Of a DNA stretch of 64,000 nucleotides, positions 26,602 through 34,900 are shown piece by piece. The notes below the pieces were generated by a model. It worked only from the letters and a program-made list of their open reading frames with translations. It had not been told where the DNA came from and did not search any database. The stretch lies in contig CASFGA010000011.1 in NCBI GenBank assembly GCA_949294185.1, positions 62,001 to 126,000 on the forward strand, in the 5' to 3' direction. This DNA comes from an uncultured Bacteroides sp. (GTDB lineage: Bacteria > Bacteroidota > Bacteroidia > Bacteroidales > Bacteroidaceae). Positions within the stretch are counted from its first letter, which is position 1. Each line of letters begins with the position of its first letter. The position numbers were made by a program, and so were the translations under genes.

Positions 26602-26609
26602 CAAAGATA
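26602..26609 (-). promoter_or_regulatory. -7 box (TATCTTTG) for folK
   Basis: The minus strand reads TATCTTTG 24 nt before ATG 26577. Confidence 0.55.
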
Positions 26610-26649
26610 GTGATTTCATACAGACCGACCGTTAAATGTCGGTCTTTTG

Positions 26650-26680
26650 TTTGTCTGTTGGAGAGAAAGGCGTACTTTTG
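26650..26680 (+). promoter_or_regulatory. Promoter TTTG-N19-TACTTTTG for the MFS-ogt operon
   Basis: TTG (26651-26653) and TACTTTTG (26673-26680) are 19 nt apart. The position excludes the in-frame codons before ATG 26702. Confidence 0.65.
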
Positions 26681-26701
26681 CGGCGCAAAATAGAAAAAGA
26701 C

Positions 26702-27943
26702 ATGATAAACAATGTATTGAATAAAATCAAGGGGCATCCCCATGTGACGGAAGGGACAGCCTATGCGATACTCTTTACGATGGGAACCTGCCATCTGCTG
26801 AACGATATGATTCAGTCGGTCATTCCGGCCATTTATCCGCTGCTGAAAGACAAGTTCGGTTTTACGTTCGCCCAGATTGGGGTTATCACTCTGGTGTTTC
26901 AGCTTACTTCTTCCGTGCTTCAGCCTTTTGTGGGGCGGTATGCCGACCGCCATCCGCAGCCCTATTCATTGGCGGCAGGCATGTGTTTCACGCTGCTCGG
27001 ACTGGTGGCGCTTGCCTTTGCTCCCGATTTTCTGCCCATCCTGCTGTCGGTAGCTCTGATAGGCTGCGGCTCGTCGGTATTTCATCCCGAAGCTTCGCGG
27101 GTGGCCCAGATGGCATCGGGCGGTAGGAAGAGTCTGGCACAATCCATCTTTCAGGTGGGAGGGAACGGAGGAAGCGCACTCGGCCCTTTGCTTGCCGCCC
27201 TCATCATCATTCCTTACGGGCAGCATGCCGTGGGATGGTTTGCGCTGGCGGCCTTGCTTGCTTCGCTGCTGCTTACGCGGGTAGGCTGTTGGTACAGTCT
27301 GGTGCTGACGGATGTCAAGACCCTCCATCGCAGGAGACAGGCCGCTCCCTGCCGTTTGCCGGAGAAGACTGTCCGTCTGTCATTGGGAATTTTAGTGCTG
27401 ATGATATTCTCGAAATACTTCTTCAATGCCTGCATGACGAGTTACTTCACTTTCTTCTTGATGGACAAGTTCGGAGTTACGGTGCAGCAGTCGCAGTATT
27501 GCCTTTTCGCCTATCTGGCGGCATTTGCTGCGGGCACGCTGTTGGGCGGATTCTTGGGCGACCGCTACGGGCGTAAGTATGTCATTCTTTTTTCTATTCT
27601 TGGGGCGGCACCCTTTACGTTGGTCATGCCTTATCTCAATTTAGGATGGACGGTTGTGATGTCTGTCATTACGGGACTGGTGATAGCTTCCGCCTTTTCT
27701 GCCATTGTGGTATACGCCACCGACCTGAAGCCCGACAAGGTGGGCATGATAGCGGGAGTCTTCTTTGGACTGATGTTCGGACTGGGCGGCATAGGTTCGG
27801 CTTTCTTCGGATGGCTTGCCGACCTGACGAGCGTGGAGTTTATTTTCCGTGTGAGCACGTGGCTGCCGCTGTTGGGCATTGTTGCCGTATTTTTGCCGGA
27901 TGTGAAGCCGGTACGGACAAATGATAGGGAGGCAGGCAGATGA
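26702..27943 (+). CDS. MFS transporter, Fsr (fosmidomycin-resistance-like) type
   Basis: The 413-residue protein has about twelve hydrophobic segments with MFS signatures (GRYADRHPQP in the 2-3 loop, GGFLGDRYGRKY in the 8-9 loop). The pattern TMGTCHLLNDMIQSVIPAIYPLLK at the N-terminus is typical of the Fsr branch. That family contains a fosmidomycin exporter, but most members have no known substrate, so no resistance is claimed. ATG 26702 is chosen because the promoter ends at 26680. It overlaps ogt by 4 nt. Confidence 0.85.
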   Translation: MINNVLNKIKGHPHVTEGTAYAILFTMGTCHLLNDMIQSVIPAIYPLLKDKFGFTFAQIGVITLVFQLTSSVLQPFVGRYADRHPQPYSLAAGMCFTLLGLVALAFAPDFLPILLSVALIGCGSSVFHPEASRVAQMASGGRKSLAQSIFQVGGNGGSALGPLLAALIIIPYGQHAVGWFALAALLASLLLTRVGCWYSLVLTDVKTLHRRRQAAPCRLPEKTVRLSLGILVLMIFSKYFFNACMTSYFTFFLMDKFGVTVQQSQYCLFAYLAAFAAGTLLGGFLGDRYGRKYVILFSILGAAPFTLVMPYLNLGWTVVMSVITGLVIASAFSAIVVYATDLKPDKVGMIAGVFFGLMFGLGGIGSAFFGWLADLTSVEFIFRVSTWLPLLGIVAVFLPDVKPVRTNDREAGR

Positions 27944-28488
27944 AGGAGCGGATTGTTCGGATACAGCATTATTCATCTCCTTGCGGGGAGATGGTGCTCG
28001 GTTCATTGGATGACAGGCTTTGTTTGTGCAACTGGGTGGTGGAAAAGCATCCGGGCCGGGTAGACCGTCGCCTGCGGAATGCTCTGGAAGTGGGTTATGA
28101 AGCATCGTCCTCCCCTGTTGTGCGTGAGGCTATGCATCAGTTGGACGACTATTTCCTGCATGGACGGAGGGAGTTTGATATTCCTCTTCTGCTCGTGGGA
28201 ACGGATTTCCAGAAAAGCGTATGGAAGCAGTTGCTGGAGATTCCTTATGGCGAGACGGTGTCTTATGCTGAACTGGCCGTGCGTCTTGGCAGACCGGATG
28301 CCGTTCGTGCCGTAGCAAATGCAAATGGGGCCAATGCCATATCCATTTTTGTTCCTTGCCATCGGGTGATAGGAAGCGGTCAAACTCTTACAGGATATGG
28401 AGGAGGACTCGAAGCCAAGCGCTTCCTGTTGGAACTGGAACAGGCCGGTTGGGGCAGTTCCTCTTGGAATTCTGTGTTTGGATTGTGA
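27940..28488 (+). CDS. ogt: Methylated-DNA--protein-cysteine S-methyltransferase
   Basis: The enzyme repairs O6-methylguanine by suicidal transfer of the alkyl group to a cysteine. The active-site motif is FVPCHRVIG with C140. The DNA-binding helix and the asparagine hinge (RAVANANGANAI) precede it, and GYGGGLEAKRFLLELE follows. The length (182) is normal for Ogt/MGMT without the Ada domain. It is translationally coupled to the MFS gene by ATGA, an arrangement without an obvious functional link. Confidence 0.93.
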   Translation: MKERIVRIQHYSSPCGEMVLGSLDDRLCLCNWVVEKHPGRVDRRLRNALEVGYEASSSPVVREAMHQLDDYFLHGRREFDIPLLLVGTDFQKSVWKQLLEIPYGETVSYAELAVRLGRPDAVRAVANANGANAISIFVPCHRVIGSGQTLTGYGGGLEAKRFLLELEQAGWGSSSWNSVFGL

Positions 28489-28611
28489 AAGAAGAAAAGA
28501 CATGTCAGTTTCCGGCAGTAAATAATGTATGCGGTCAGGAAAAACTGGCTCTTATGGTCGGAGGTTTGGCATTCCTTCGGCTTTTTATTCGCTTGTTCCG
28601 CAGAAATTTTG

Positions 28612-28619
28612 TACATTTG
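28612..28619 (+). promoter_or_regulatory. -7 box (TACATTTG) upstream of the kdsB remnant and M16 gene
   Basis: TACATTTG lies 27 nt before ATG 28647. A TTG at 28593-28595 is only 16 nt upstream, so the -33 element is imperfect. Confidence 0.5.
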
Positions 28620-28646
28620 TTGCCCATTAATCAAAATGTAAATGCC

Positions 28647-28829
28647 ATGAAGTTTATAGGAATTGTTCCTGCCCGATATTTTTCCGTGTTTTCTTGTGCC
28701 GAATCTTGGGCTTTGCCCGGCGGACAACCCATCGTTCGAAGAGTTCATAAGTTGGTTCCCGGTATGTTGGATGGGCTGCATAAGCCTGTTGGGCCTGCCG
28801 TATGTCTTTATGGAAATGAGATGAAATGA
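28647..28829 (+). pseudogene. kdsB: Degraded N-terminal remnant of kdsB (CMP-Kdo synthetase)
   Basis: A 60-codon open frame begins MKFIGIVPARY and continues with PGGQPIVRRV. These line up without gaps against the KdsB N-terminus (MKFIGIIPARY, 22 residues, GGKP..QRV). The substrate loop that should read STRxPGK is replaced by unrelated residues. After ~35 residues the similarity fades and the frame ends in TGA overlapping the next ATG. The promoter and start are intact. A functional KdsB needs ~250 residues, so this cannot be active. It may still be translated as a leader peptide coupled to the M16 gene. Identity rests on my alignment by eye. Confidence 0.6.
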
Positions 28830-30118
28830 TGGCAGTGGACAGGATTTCAGCCCCCGAGATACGCCCGATAGAGCAGTTCTCGATTCTCCGGCCTGAGCGC
28901 CGTGACATGCGCAACGGGATGCCGCTTTACGTTATCTGTGCCGGAAGTGAAGATGTGGTGCGCTTCGACCTGCTTGTAAAGGGCGGGCAGCTGCATCAGA
29001 GGCTTCCGCTTCAGGCGATGTTTACCAACCGCATGTTGCGTGAAGGAACCCGTACATTGACTTCCGCCGAAATAGCCGAACGCTTGGATTATTATGGTGC
29101 GTGGCTTGACCTTTCTTCATCGGTTACCTGCGGATTTGTTACCCTCTATTCATTGGGAAAATATTTTCCGAAGACGATTGAACTGTTGGCGTCGATGATA
29201 AAGGAGCCGGTTTTTCCGGAAAAAGAACTGCATGTGGTGACGGAAACAAACAAGCATCAGTTTCTTGTCAACAATCAGCGCGTGGAGGTCTTGGCGCGCA
29301 AACAGTTGAACCGTTCGCTGTTTGGAACCTCCCATCCTTTGGGACGCTATGCCGAGATTGGAGATTATGACCGCATTACTCCTGAAGTGTTGCAGGAGTT
29401 TTACACTCATTATTATCGCTCGCAGAATTGCTCGGCTTATGTGTCCGGCAAGGTAACGGAGGAGATCGTCCGATGCATAGAAGAGCATTTTGGCGCGGAT
29501 TTGTGGGGGGCTTCAGGTGATCCTGTTGGCATTCCGGCTTTCACGCCTGCTCCGGACGGGCGCAAACGCGTGTTCATTGAGAAGGAAGATGCCCTGCAAA
29601 GTTCGTTGAAGATGGGAGGATTTTCCGTGTCGCGCTATCATCCGGATTACTTGAAGCTCCGGGTGCTTGTCACTCTTTTCGGCGGATATTTTGGCAGTAG
29701 GCTGATGTCGAATATCCGCGAAGATAAAGGATATACTTACGGTATCGGCGCGGGACTGGTGCCTTATCCGGATACGGGATTGTTGGTGGTCAGTACGGAA
29801 ACGGCGAACGAATACATTGAGCCGGTGGTAACCGAAGTGTATCGTGAAATGGACAGGCTTTGTGAAGAGACTGTGAAGGAAGAGGAACTGAGAATGGTGC
29901 GTAACTATATGTTGGGCGACATGTGCCGTTCTTACGAAAGTGCATTCTCGCTCTCTGATGCCTGGATATTTATCGAAACGGCGGGGCTGGACAATGATTT
30001 CTTTGCTCGTGCCGTTTCTTCCATCCGTGAAACCACGGCTGCTGATATCCGCACGTTGGCTCGGAAGTATTTCTGTAAAGAAAACTTAATAGAAGTAGTG
30101 GCAGGTAAAAAAGTATGA
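28826..30118 (+). CDS. M16-family peptidase-like protein lacking the zinc motif
   Basis: The two-lobed M16 (insulinase/processing peptidase) fold is seen: LLVKGGQ...LREGT, SAEIAERLDYYGAWLDL, LFGTSHPLGRY and the C-terminal-lobe GGYFGSRLMSNIREDKGYTYGIGAGLVP. The inverted zinc motif HxxEH should sit at 65-69, but the residues there are M65, N68 and R69. The protein is therefore probably not a protease by itself. In other systems such subunits pair with an active M16 partner; none lies adjacent. There is no signal peptide. The start overlaps the stop of the kdsB remnant (ATG 28826, alternative 28829). Confidence 0.85.
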   Translation: MMAVDRISAPEIRPIEQFSILRPERRDMRNGMPLYVICAGSEDVVRFDLLVKGGQLHQRLPLQAMFTNRMLREGTRTLTSAEIAERLDYYGAWLDLSSSVTCGFVTLYSLGKYFPKTIELLASMIKEPVFPEKELHVVTETNKHQFLVNNQRVEVLARKQLNRSLFGTSHPLGRYAEIGDYDRITPEVLQEFYTHYYRSQNCSAYVSGKVTEEIVRCIEEHFGADLWGASGDPVGIPAFTPAPDGRKRVFIEKEDALQSSLKMGGFSVSRYHPDYLKLRVLVTLFGGYFGSRLMSNIREDKGYTYGIGAGLVPYPDTGLLVVSTETANEYIEPVVTEVYREMDRLCEETVKEEELRMVRNYMLGDMCRSYESAFSLSDAWIFIETAGLDNDFFARAVSSIRETTAADIRTLARKYFCKENLIEVVAGKKV

Positions 30119-30148
30119 ACGGATGGCGGATATGAACGATAAAAGATT

Positions 30149-30156
30149 TATTTTTG
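30149..30156 (+). promoter_or_regulatory. -7 box (TATTTTTG) for the MORN gene
   Basis: TATTTTTG ends at 30156 and therefore excludes the in-frame TTG 30154 as start, favouring ATG 30178. Confidence 0.6.
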
Positions 30157-30177
30157 AATGACAAAACAGACAATCGG

Positions 30178-31299
30178 ATGAAGAAACATACATTTTTACT
30201 GTTTGCCCTGATGACCGTGGGGACACTTGCGGCATGGGAGCAACTTTCAATAGGTTATTATAAATTTAAAGACGGAGCAGAGTATACCGGAGAACTGAAA
30301 GGGCGCCGTCCGAACGGGAAGGGAAGAACGCTTTTCAAGAACGGAGATGTGTATGAAGGTGAATATGTGAAGGGTAAACGGCAGGGAACGGGTACTTATA
30401 CATTCAGCGACGGAGAGAAATACGTGGGCGAATGGTTTCAGGATCAGCAGCATGGCAAGGGAACTTACTATTTCATGAACAACAATCGTTATGACGGTAT
30501 GTGGAATGCCGACTATCAGGAAGGCGAGGGCACGATGTATTATTACAACGGTGACCTTTATGTAGGGCATTGGCATCATGACAAGCGTAACGGTGAGGGA
30601 GTATATACATGGGAAGGCGGAGCCAAATATGAAGGCGAATGGAAAAATGATCTGAAAGACGGTACGGGAATCATGACATGGGATGACGGTTCCCGTTATG
30701 AAGGGGAATGGAAAGACGGAAGGCGTCATGGTAAAGGTACATTCTATTATACCAATGGTGACAGATATGTAGGAGACTGGGTAGATGATGTGCAGCACGG
30801 CAAAGGCATCTACTATTTTCAGAACGGTGAACGGTATGAAGGCGACTATGCCGACGGTGAACGCACAGGACAAGGCATCTATACTTATCCAGACGGAGAC
30901 AAATACGTTGGCCAGTTCAAGAGCGGATGGCAGGAAGGAGAAGGAACTTTCACGTGGACAAGCGGTGCCGTATATGAAGGTCAGTGGGTTCAGAATGAAC
31001 GTTCGGGCATTGGGGTTTATCGTTGGGCGAACGGCGATGAATATAAAGGTCAATGGAAAAACAATATGGCCGACGGAGAAGGGACGCTGCGTATGACCGA
31101 CGGGTCGGTATATACGGGACAGTTTGCACGTGGGCATGAAGAGGGTCAGGGTACGCTTGTTTCTACTGACGGCACACGTTTTGAAGGTTTCTTCAAGCGT
31201 GGCCAAAAGGATGGCCCTTTCATTGAAAAAGATACGAACGGGAATGTGGTTCGGAAAGGAACATTCCGTAACGGGCGTTTGTTGGAGGAAAGAAAATGA
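30178..31299 (+). CDS. Exported protein made of fourteen MORN repeats
   Basis: A signal peptide (MKKHTFLLFALM...LAA) is followed by fourteen consecutive 23-residue MORN repeats of the type YxGEWxxGxxxGxGxxxxxDGxx, filling nearly the whole 373-residue protein; the last (FEGFFKRGQKDG) is degenerate. MORN repeats form an extended beta-solenoid and mediate protein or lipid contact. The protein is probably periplasmic or at the envelope. It overlaps the next gene (inositol-phosphatase family) by 4 nt. A long reverse frame opposite it is only a mirror of the repeat codons. Confidence 0.85.
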   Translation: MKKHTFLLFALMTVGTLAAWEQLSIGYYKFKDGAEYTGELKGRRPNGKGRTLFKNGDVYEGEYVKGKRQGTGTYTFSDGEKYVGEWFQDQQHGKGTYYFMNNNRYDGMWNADYQEGEGTMYYYNGDLYVGHWHHDKRNGEGVYTWEGGAKYEGEWKNDLKDGTGIMTWDDGSRYEGEWKDGRRHGKGTFYYTNGDRYVGDWVDDVQHGKGIYYFQNGERYEGDYADGERTGQGIYTYPDGDKYVGQFKSGWQEGEGTFTWTSGAVYEGQWVQNERSGIGVYRWANGDEYKGQWKNNMADGEGTLRMTDGSVYTGQFARGHEEGQGTLVSTDGTRFEGFFKRGQKDGPFIEKDTNGNVVRKGTFRNGRLLEERK

Positions 31300-32090
31300 A
31301 AACGTTGGATTTGGCGGCATTGACTGCCGATGTGCGTGCGTTGGCAGTAGAGACAGGAAGTTTTATCCGTGAAGAACGGAAACGTTTCCGTCGCGAACGT
31401 GTAGAGAAGAAACATGCGCACGATTATGTGTCCTATGTGGACAAGGAGTCGGAGCGTAGGATTGTGGCTCGTCTGAAGGAACTGCTTCCCGAAGCCGGCT
31501 TCATAGCCGAAGAGGGGAGCGGAAGTATGACGGATGAACCTTTCTGTTGGCTGGTTGACCCTCTTGACGGGACTACTAACTTTATTCACGATAATGCTCC
31601 TTACTGTGTAAGCATCGCTTTGCGTAATCGGGAGAAGCTGCTTCTTGGGGTGGTTTATGAAATATGCCGTAATGAATGTTATTATACTTACGATGGGGCT
31701 TTTTCTTATCTGAATGGTGAGGTGATTCATGTGTCGGCAGTTGATTCTCCTGATGATGCTTTTGTCGCGATGGGGTTTCCTTATGCTGCCGATGCCTATC
31801 GGCCTGTGGCTTTGCGTCTGGTGGAAAAATGTTATGGCAATGTAGGTGGGCTACGTTTGATGGGGGCTGCAGCCGCCGAGCTTTGCTATGTGGCGGCGGG
31901 ACGCTTTGATGCTCGTGTGGAAGCTTTCATCGGGCCGTGGGATATTGCGGCAGGAACACTGATTTTGCAGAACGCCGGCGGAAAGGTGACCGACTTTAAG
32001 GGAGGAGATACGTTTTATTCCGGTCAGGAGGTGCTTGCTTCGAACGGGAAAATACATGACTTTCTGCTGAATATTGTTGCAGGCCGGTAA
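31296..32090 (+). CDS. Inositol monophosphatase family enzyme
   Basis: Mg-dependent sugar-phosphatase fold. The metal residues are E72/E73 (FIAEEGS), then WLVDPLDGTTNF (D88, D91), and the late IGPWDIAAG Asp. The N-terminal helix and 264-residue length are normal for SuhB/CysQ-type proteins. The true substrate may be inositol-1-phosphate, 3'-phosphoadenosine phosphate or another sugar phosphate; the sequence does not decide. It is coupled to the MORN gene by ATGA and ends in a short terminator whose loop contains the stop codon. Confidence 0.9.
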   Translation: MKTLDLAALTADVRALAVETGSFIREERKRFRRERVEKKHAHDYVSYVDKESERRIVARLKELLPEAGFIAEEGSGSMTDEPFCWLVDPLDGTTNFIHDNAPYCVSIALRNREKLLLGVVYEICRNECYYTYDGAFSYLNGEVIHVSAVDSPDDAFVAMGFPYAADAYRPVALRLVEKCYGNVGGLRLMGAAAAELCYVAAGRFDARVEAFIGPWDIAAGTLILQNAGGKVTDFKGGDTFYSGQEVLASNGKIHDFLLNIVAGR

Positions 32091-32107
32091 AAACCCGGTC
32101 TTTTTTT
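32082..32107 (+). terminator. Short terminator at the stop of the inositol-phosphatase gene
   Basis: GGCCGG (32082-32087) pairs with CCGGTC (32095-32100, one G-U) and is followed by seven T. The stem is short but the T run is good. Confidence 0.55.
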
Positions 32108-32128
32108 CGTTTTTATAAATATATTCCT

Positions 32129-32136
32129 TATATTTG
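32129..32136 (+). promoter_or_regulatory. -7 box (TATATTTG) for the DUF2461 gene
   Basis: TATATTTG lies 24 nt before ATG 32160, downstream of the terminator. Confidence 0.55.
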
Positions 32137-32159
32137 TTCTGATAAAGTTACAGACGGAT

Positions 32160-32825
32160 ATGGATATATCGGAAATCTTGGATTTTCTGAAACGCTTGGC
32201 GGCCCATAACAACCGTGAATGGTTTCAGGAGCATAAGACGGAGTATTTGCGGGTGCAGACAGCTTTTGAGGAACTTCTGAGCGTGGTGATAGCCCGCATT
32301 TCTTTGTTTGACGAAAGTGTGGCTCATGTGCTTCCGCGTGACTGTACGTATCGTATATATCGTGATGTCCGTTTTTCGGCCGACAAGTCTCCCTACAAGA
32401 CTCATATAGGCGGATATATCAATGCAAAAGGTAAAAAATCTGACCATTGCGGATATTACCTGCATCTGGAGCCGGAGAACTGTATGATAGCAGGCGGAAG
32501 TTGGTGTATGCCTTCAGACATGCTCAGGGCCGTTCGTCAGTCTGTATGTGACAATATAGACTTGTATCGTTCGATAGTGGAAGATCCTGCTTTCCGGCGT
32601 TATTTCCCGATTGTGGGGGAGCAGTTTTTGAAAACGGTGCCGAAGGGCTTCCCGAAAGATTTTCCTTATCCGCAGTATATACGTTGTAAAGATTATATTG
32701 TGTCATGTCATTTGCCAGACGATTTCTTTAATCGCCCGGATTTTCTTGACTGTATGGATGACATTTTTCGTCAACTGAAGCGCTTTGCTGATTTTACAAA
32801 CGCTACAATCGATGAATTTGAATGA
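32160..32825 (+). CDS. DUF2461 family protein
   Basis: The family hallmarks are the N-terminal FLKRLAAHNNREWFQEHK, the central YRIYRDVRFSADKSPYKTHIGGY and the beta-strand GGYYLHLEPE-type segment (here CGYYLHLEPENCMIAGG). The length (221) is typical. The protein is soluble. No biochemical function has been firmly established for this widespread family. It has its own promoter and precedes glgB by 54 bp. Confidence 0.88.
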   Translation: MDISEILDFLKRLAAHNNREWFQEHKTEYLRVQTAFEELLSVVIARISLFDESVAHVLPRDCTYRIYRDVRFSADKSPYKTHIGGYINAKGKKSDHCGYYLHLEPENCMIAGGSWCMPSDMLRAVRQSVCDNIDLYRSIVEDPAFRRYFPIVGEQFLKTVPKGFPKDFPYPQYIRCKDYIVSCHLPDDFFNRPDFLDCMDDIFRQLKRFADFTNATIDEFE

Positions 32826-32879
32826 TATTCATGTTTTAGATAAAGGTTAGTTACAAATAAAATCTGATACTGTTTGACT

Positions 32880-34895
32880 ATGAATGAAGAATTGAACATC
32901 ATTAAGAATGACCCTTGGTTGGAACCGTATGCTGATGCCATTAACGGAAGACACCAGCATGTCATTGCCAAGGAGAAGGAATTGGTAGGTAAAGGGGACT
33001 TGTCTGGATTTGCTTCCGGCTATCTGTATTTCGGGTTGCACCGCACGGACAAGGGGTGGACTTTCCGTGAATGGGCTCCTAACGCTACGGCTATCTATAT
33101 GATAGGTGATTTCAACGCTTGGAAAGAGAGTCCTAAATACAGGTTGAAGAAAGTGCGCGGAAAGAACGGAAACTGGGAAATCAATCTGCCTGCCGATGCT
33201 CTTAATCATGGTGATCTTTATAAATTGATGGTTCATTGGGAAGGCGGTTGTGGAGAGCGTATTCCGGCGTGGGCCAACCGTGTGGTGCAGGATGATGAAA
33301 CCAAGATATTCAGTGCCCAGGTATGGAGTCCTGAAAAGCCATACAAGTTTAGGAAGAAAGTGTTTGTGCCTAATGTGGCTCCACTTATGATTTATGAATG
33401 TCATATCGGTATGGCGCAGGATGCTGAAAAGGTAGGTACTTACAATGAATTCCGCGAGAACATTTTGCCGCGTGTGGCCAAAGACGGCTATAACTGCATT
33501 CAGATAATGGCCATTCAGGAACATCCCTATTACGGAAGTTTCGGTTATCATGTGTCGAGTTTCTTTGCGCCTTCCTCACGCTTTGGTACGCCCGAAGAGT
33601 TAAAGCAGCTTATTGATACCGCCCATCAGATGGGTATAGCCGTTATCATGGATATCGTGCATTCGCATGCCGTGAAGAATGAGATGGAAGGTTTGGGGAA
33701 TTTTGCCGGGGATCCTTGCCAATATTTCTATCCGGGTGACCGGCGTGAGCATCCGGCATGGGACTCGCTTTGTTTTGATTATGGGAAGAACGAGGTGATT
33801 CACTTCCTGCTGTCCAATTGCAAGTATTGGCTTGAAGAATTCCATTTCGACGGCTTCCGGTTCGACGGTGTGACTTCCATGCTTTATTACAGTCATGGGC
33901 TGGGTGAAGCTTTCTGTAACTATAACGATTATTTCAATGGGCATCAGGACGACAACGCCATCTGTTATCTGACTTTGGCCAACCGTTTGATTCATCAGGT
34001 TAATCCGCGGGCCATTACCATTGCTGAAGAGGTTTCTGGAATGCCCGGACTGGCGGCTCCGTTTGAGGACGGCGGTTACGGATTCGACTATCGTATGGCC
34101 ATGAATATCCCTGATTATTGGATTAAGATCATCAAAGAGCGTCGTGATGAAGACTGGAAGCCTTCAAGCCTGTTCTGGGAAGTGACAAACCGCCGTAAGG
34201 ATGAAAAGACAATCTCTTATTGTGAAAGCCATGACCAGGCGCTTGTCGGTGACAAGACAATCATTTTCCGTCTTATTGATGCCGATATGTACTGGCATTT
34301 CAAGAAAGGCGATGAGAACGGTACGGTGGAACGTGGCATAGCTCTTCATAAGATGATCCGTCTGCTGACGGCCTCTACCATCAATGGCGGTTATCTGAAC
34401 TTTATGGGTAATGAGTTCGGACATCCGGAATGGATTGATTTTCCGCGGGAAGGCAACGGGTGGTCGTATAAGTATGCCCGTCGCCAGTGGCATTTGGTAG
34501 ATGACAAGAGCTTGTGTTATCATTATTTAGGCGATTTTGATTCGGCTATGGTGCATCTCATCGAGAATGTGCGTAACATTCAGAAGAGTGATGTGGTGGA
34601 GATATGGCATAATGACGGTGACCAGATATTGGCTTATCGTCGCAAGGATCTGGTATTTGTGTTCAACTTCAATCCCACCCGTTCGTTTACTGACTATGGA
34701 TTCCTGGTTCCGCGCGGAGCTTACGATGTAGTGTTGAATACCGACAGCAAAGCCTTTGGAGGTTTTGGGTTTGCCGACGATTCAATGCGGCATTTTACTT
34801 GCGCCGATCCGCTTTATGCGAAGGATAAAAAGGAATGGCTGAAACTGTATGTGCCGGCTCGTTCGGCGGTTGTTCTGAAACGAGTGAAAAGTTGA
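32880..34895 (+). CDS. glgB: 1,4-alpha-glucan branching enzyme, eukaryote-like GH13_8 type
   Basis: The enzyme makes alpha-1,6 branches in glycogen. The start is ATG 32880; an in-frame TTG 6 nt earlier is less likely. A CBM48 domain (FREWAPNATAIYMIGDFNAW) is followed by the GH13 barrel. The catalytic nucleophile is D329 (DGFRFDGVTSM), the acid/base E383 (ITIAEEVSGMP), and the transition-state Asp lies in SYCESHDQALVGD. The 671-residue length and the sequence style match the eukaryotic-like branch common in Bacteroidota. It is followed after 5 bp by a membrane protein gene. Confidence 0.96.
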   Translation: MNEELNIIKNDPWLEPYADAINGRHQHVIAKEKELVGKGDLSGFASGYLYFGLHRTDKGWTFREWAPNATAIYMIGDFNAWKESPKYRLKKVRGKNGNWEINLPADALNHGDLYKLMVHWEGGCGERIPAWANRVVQDDETKIFSAQVWSPEKPYKFRKKVFVPNVAPLMIYECHIGMAQDAEKVGTYNEFRENILPRVAKDGYNCIQIMAIQEHPYYGSFGYHVSSFFAPSSRFGTPEELKQLIDTAHQMGIAVIMDIVHSHAVKNEMEGLGNFAGDPCQYFYPGDRREHPAWDSLCFDYGKNEVIHFLLSNCKYWLEEFHFDGFRFDGVTSMLYYSHGLGEAFCNYNDYFNGHQDDNAICYLTLANRLIHQVNPRAITIAEEVSGMPGLAAPFEDGGYGFDYRMAMNIPDYWIKIIKERRDEDWKPSSLFWEVTNRRKDEKTISYCESHDQALVGDKTIIFRLIDADMYWHFKKGDENGTVERGIALHKMIRLLTASTINGGYLNFMGNEFGHPEWIDFPREGNGWSYKYARRQWHLVDDKSLCYHYLGDFDSAMVHLIENVRNIQKSDVVEIWHNDGDQILAYRRKDLVFVFNFNPTRSFTDYGFLVPRGAYDVVLNTDSKAFGGFGFADDSMRHFTCADPLYAKDKKEWLKLYVPARSAVVLKRVKS

Positions 34896-34900
34896 GTTAG

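Noticed and set aside
26702..27943. Reading the Fsr-type transporter as an antibiotic-resistance gene
   Set aside because: Family membership alone does not show the substrate; most members are uncharacterised.
30247..31320. 357-codon minus-strand frame opposite the MORN gene
   Set aside because: Its periodicity is the mirror of the MORN repeats.
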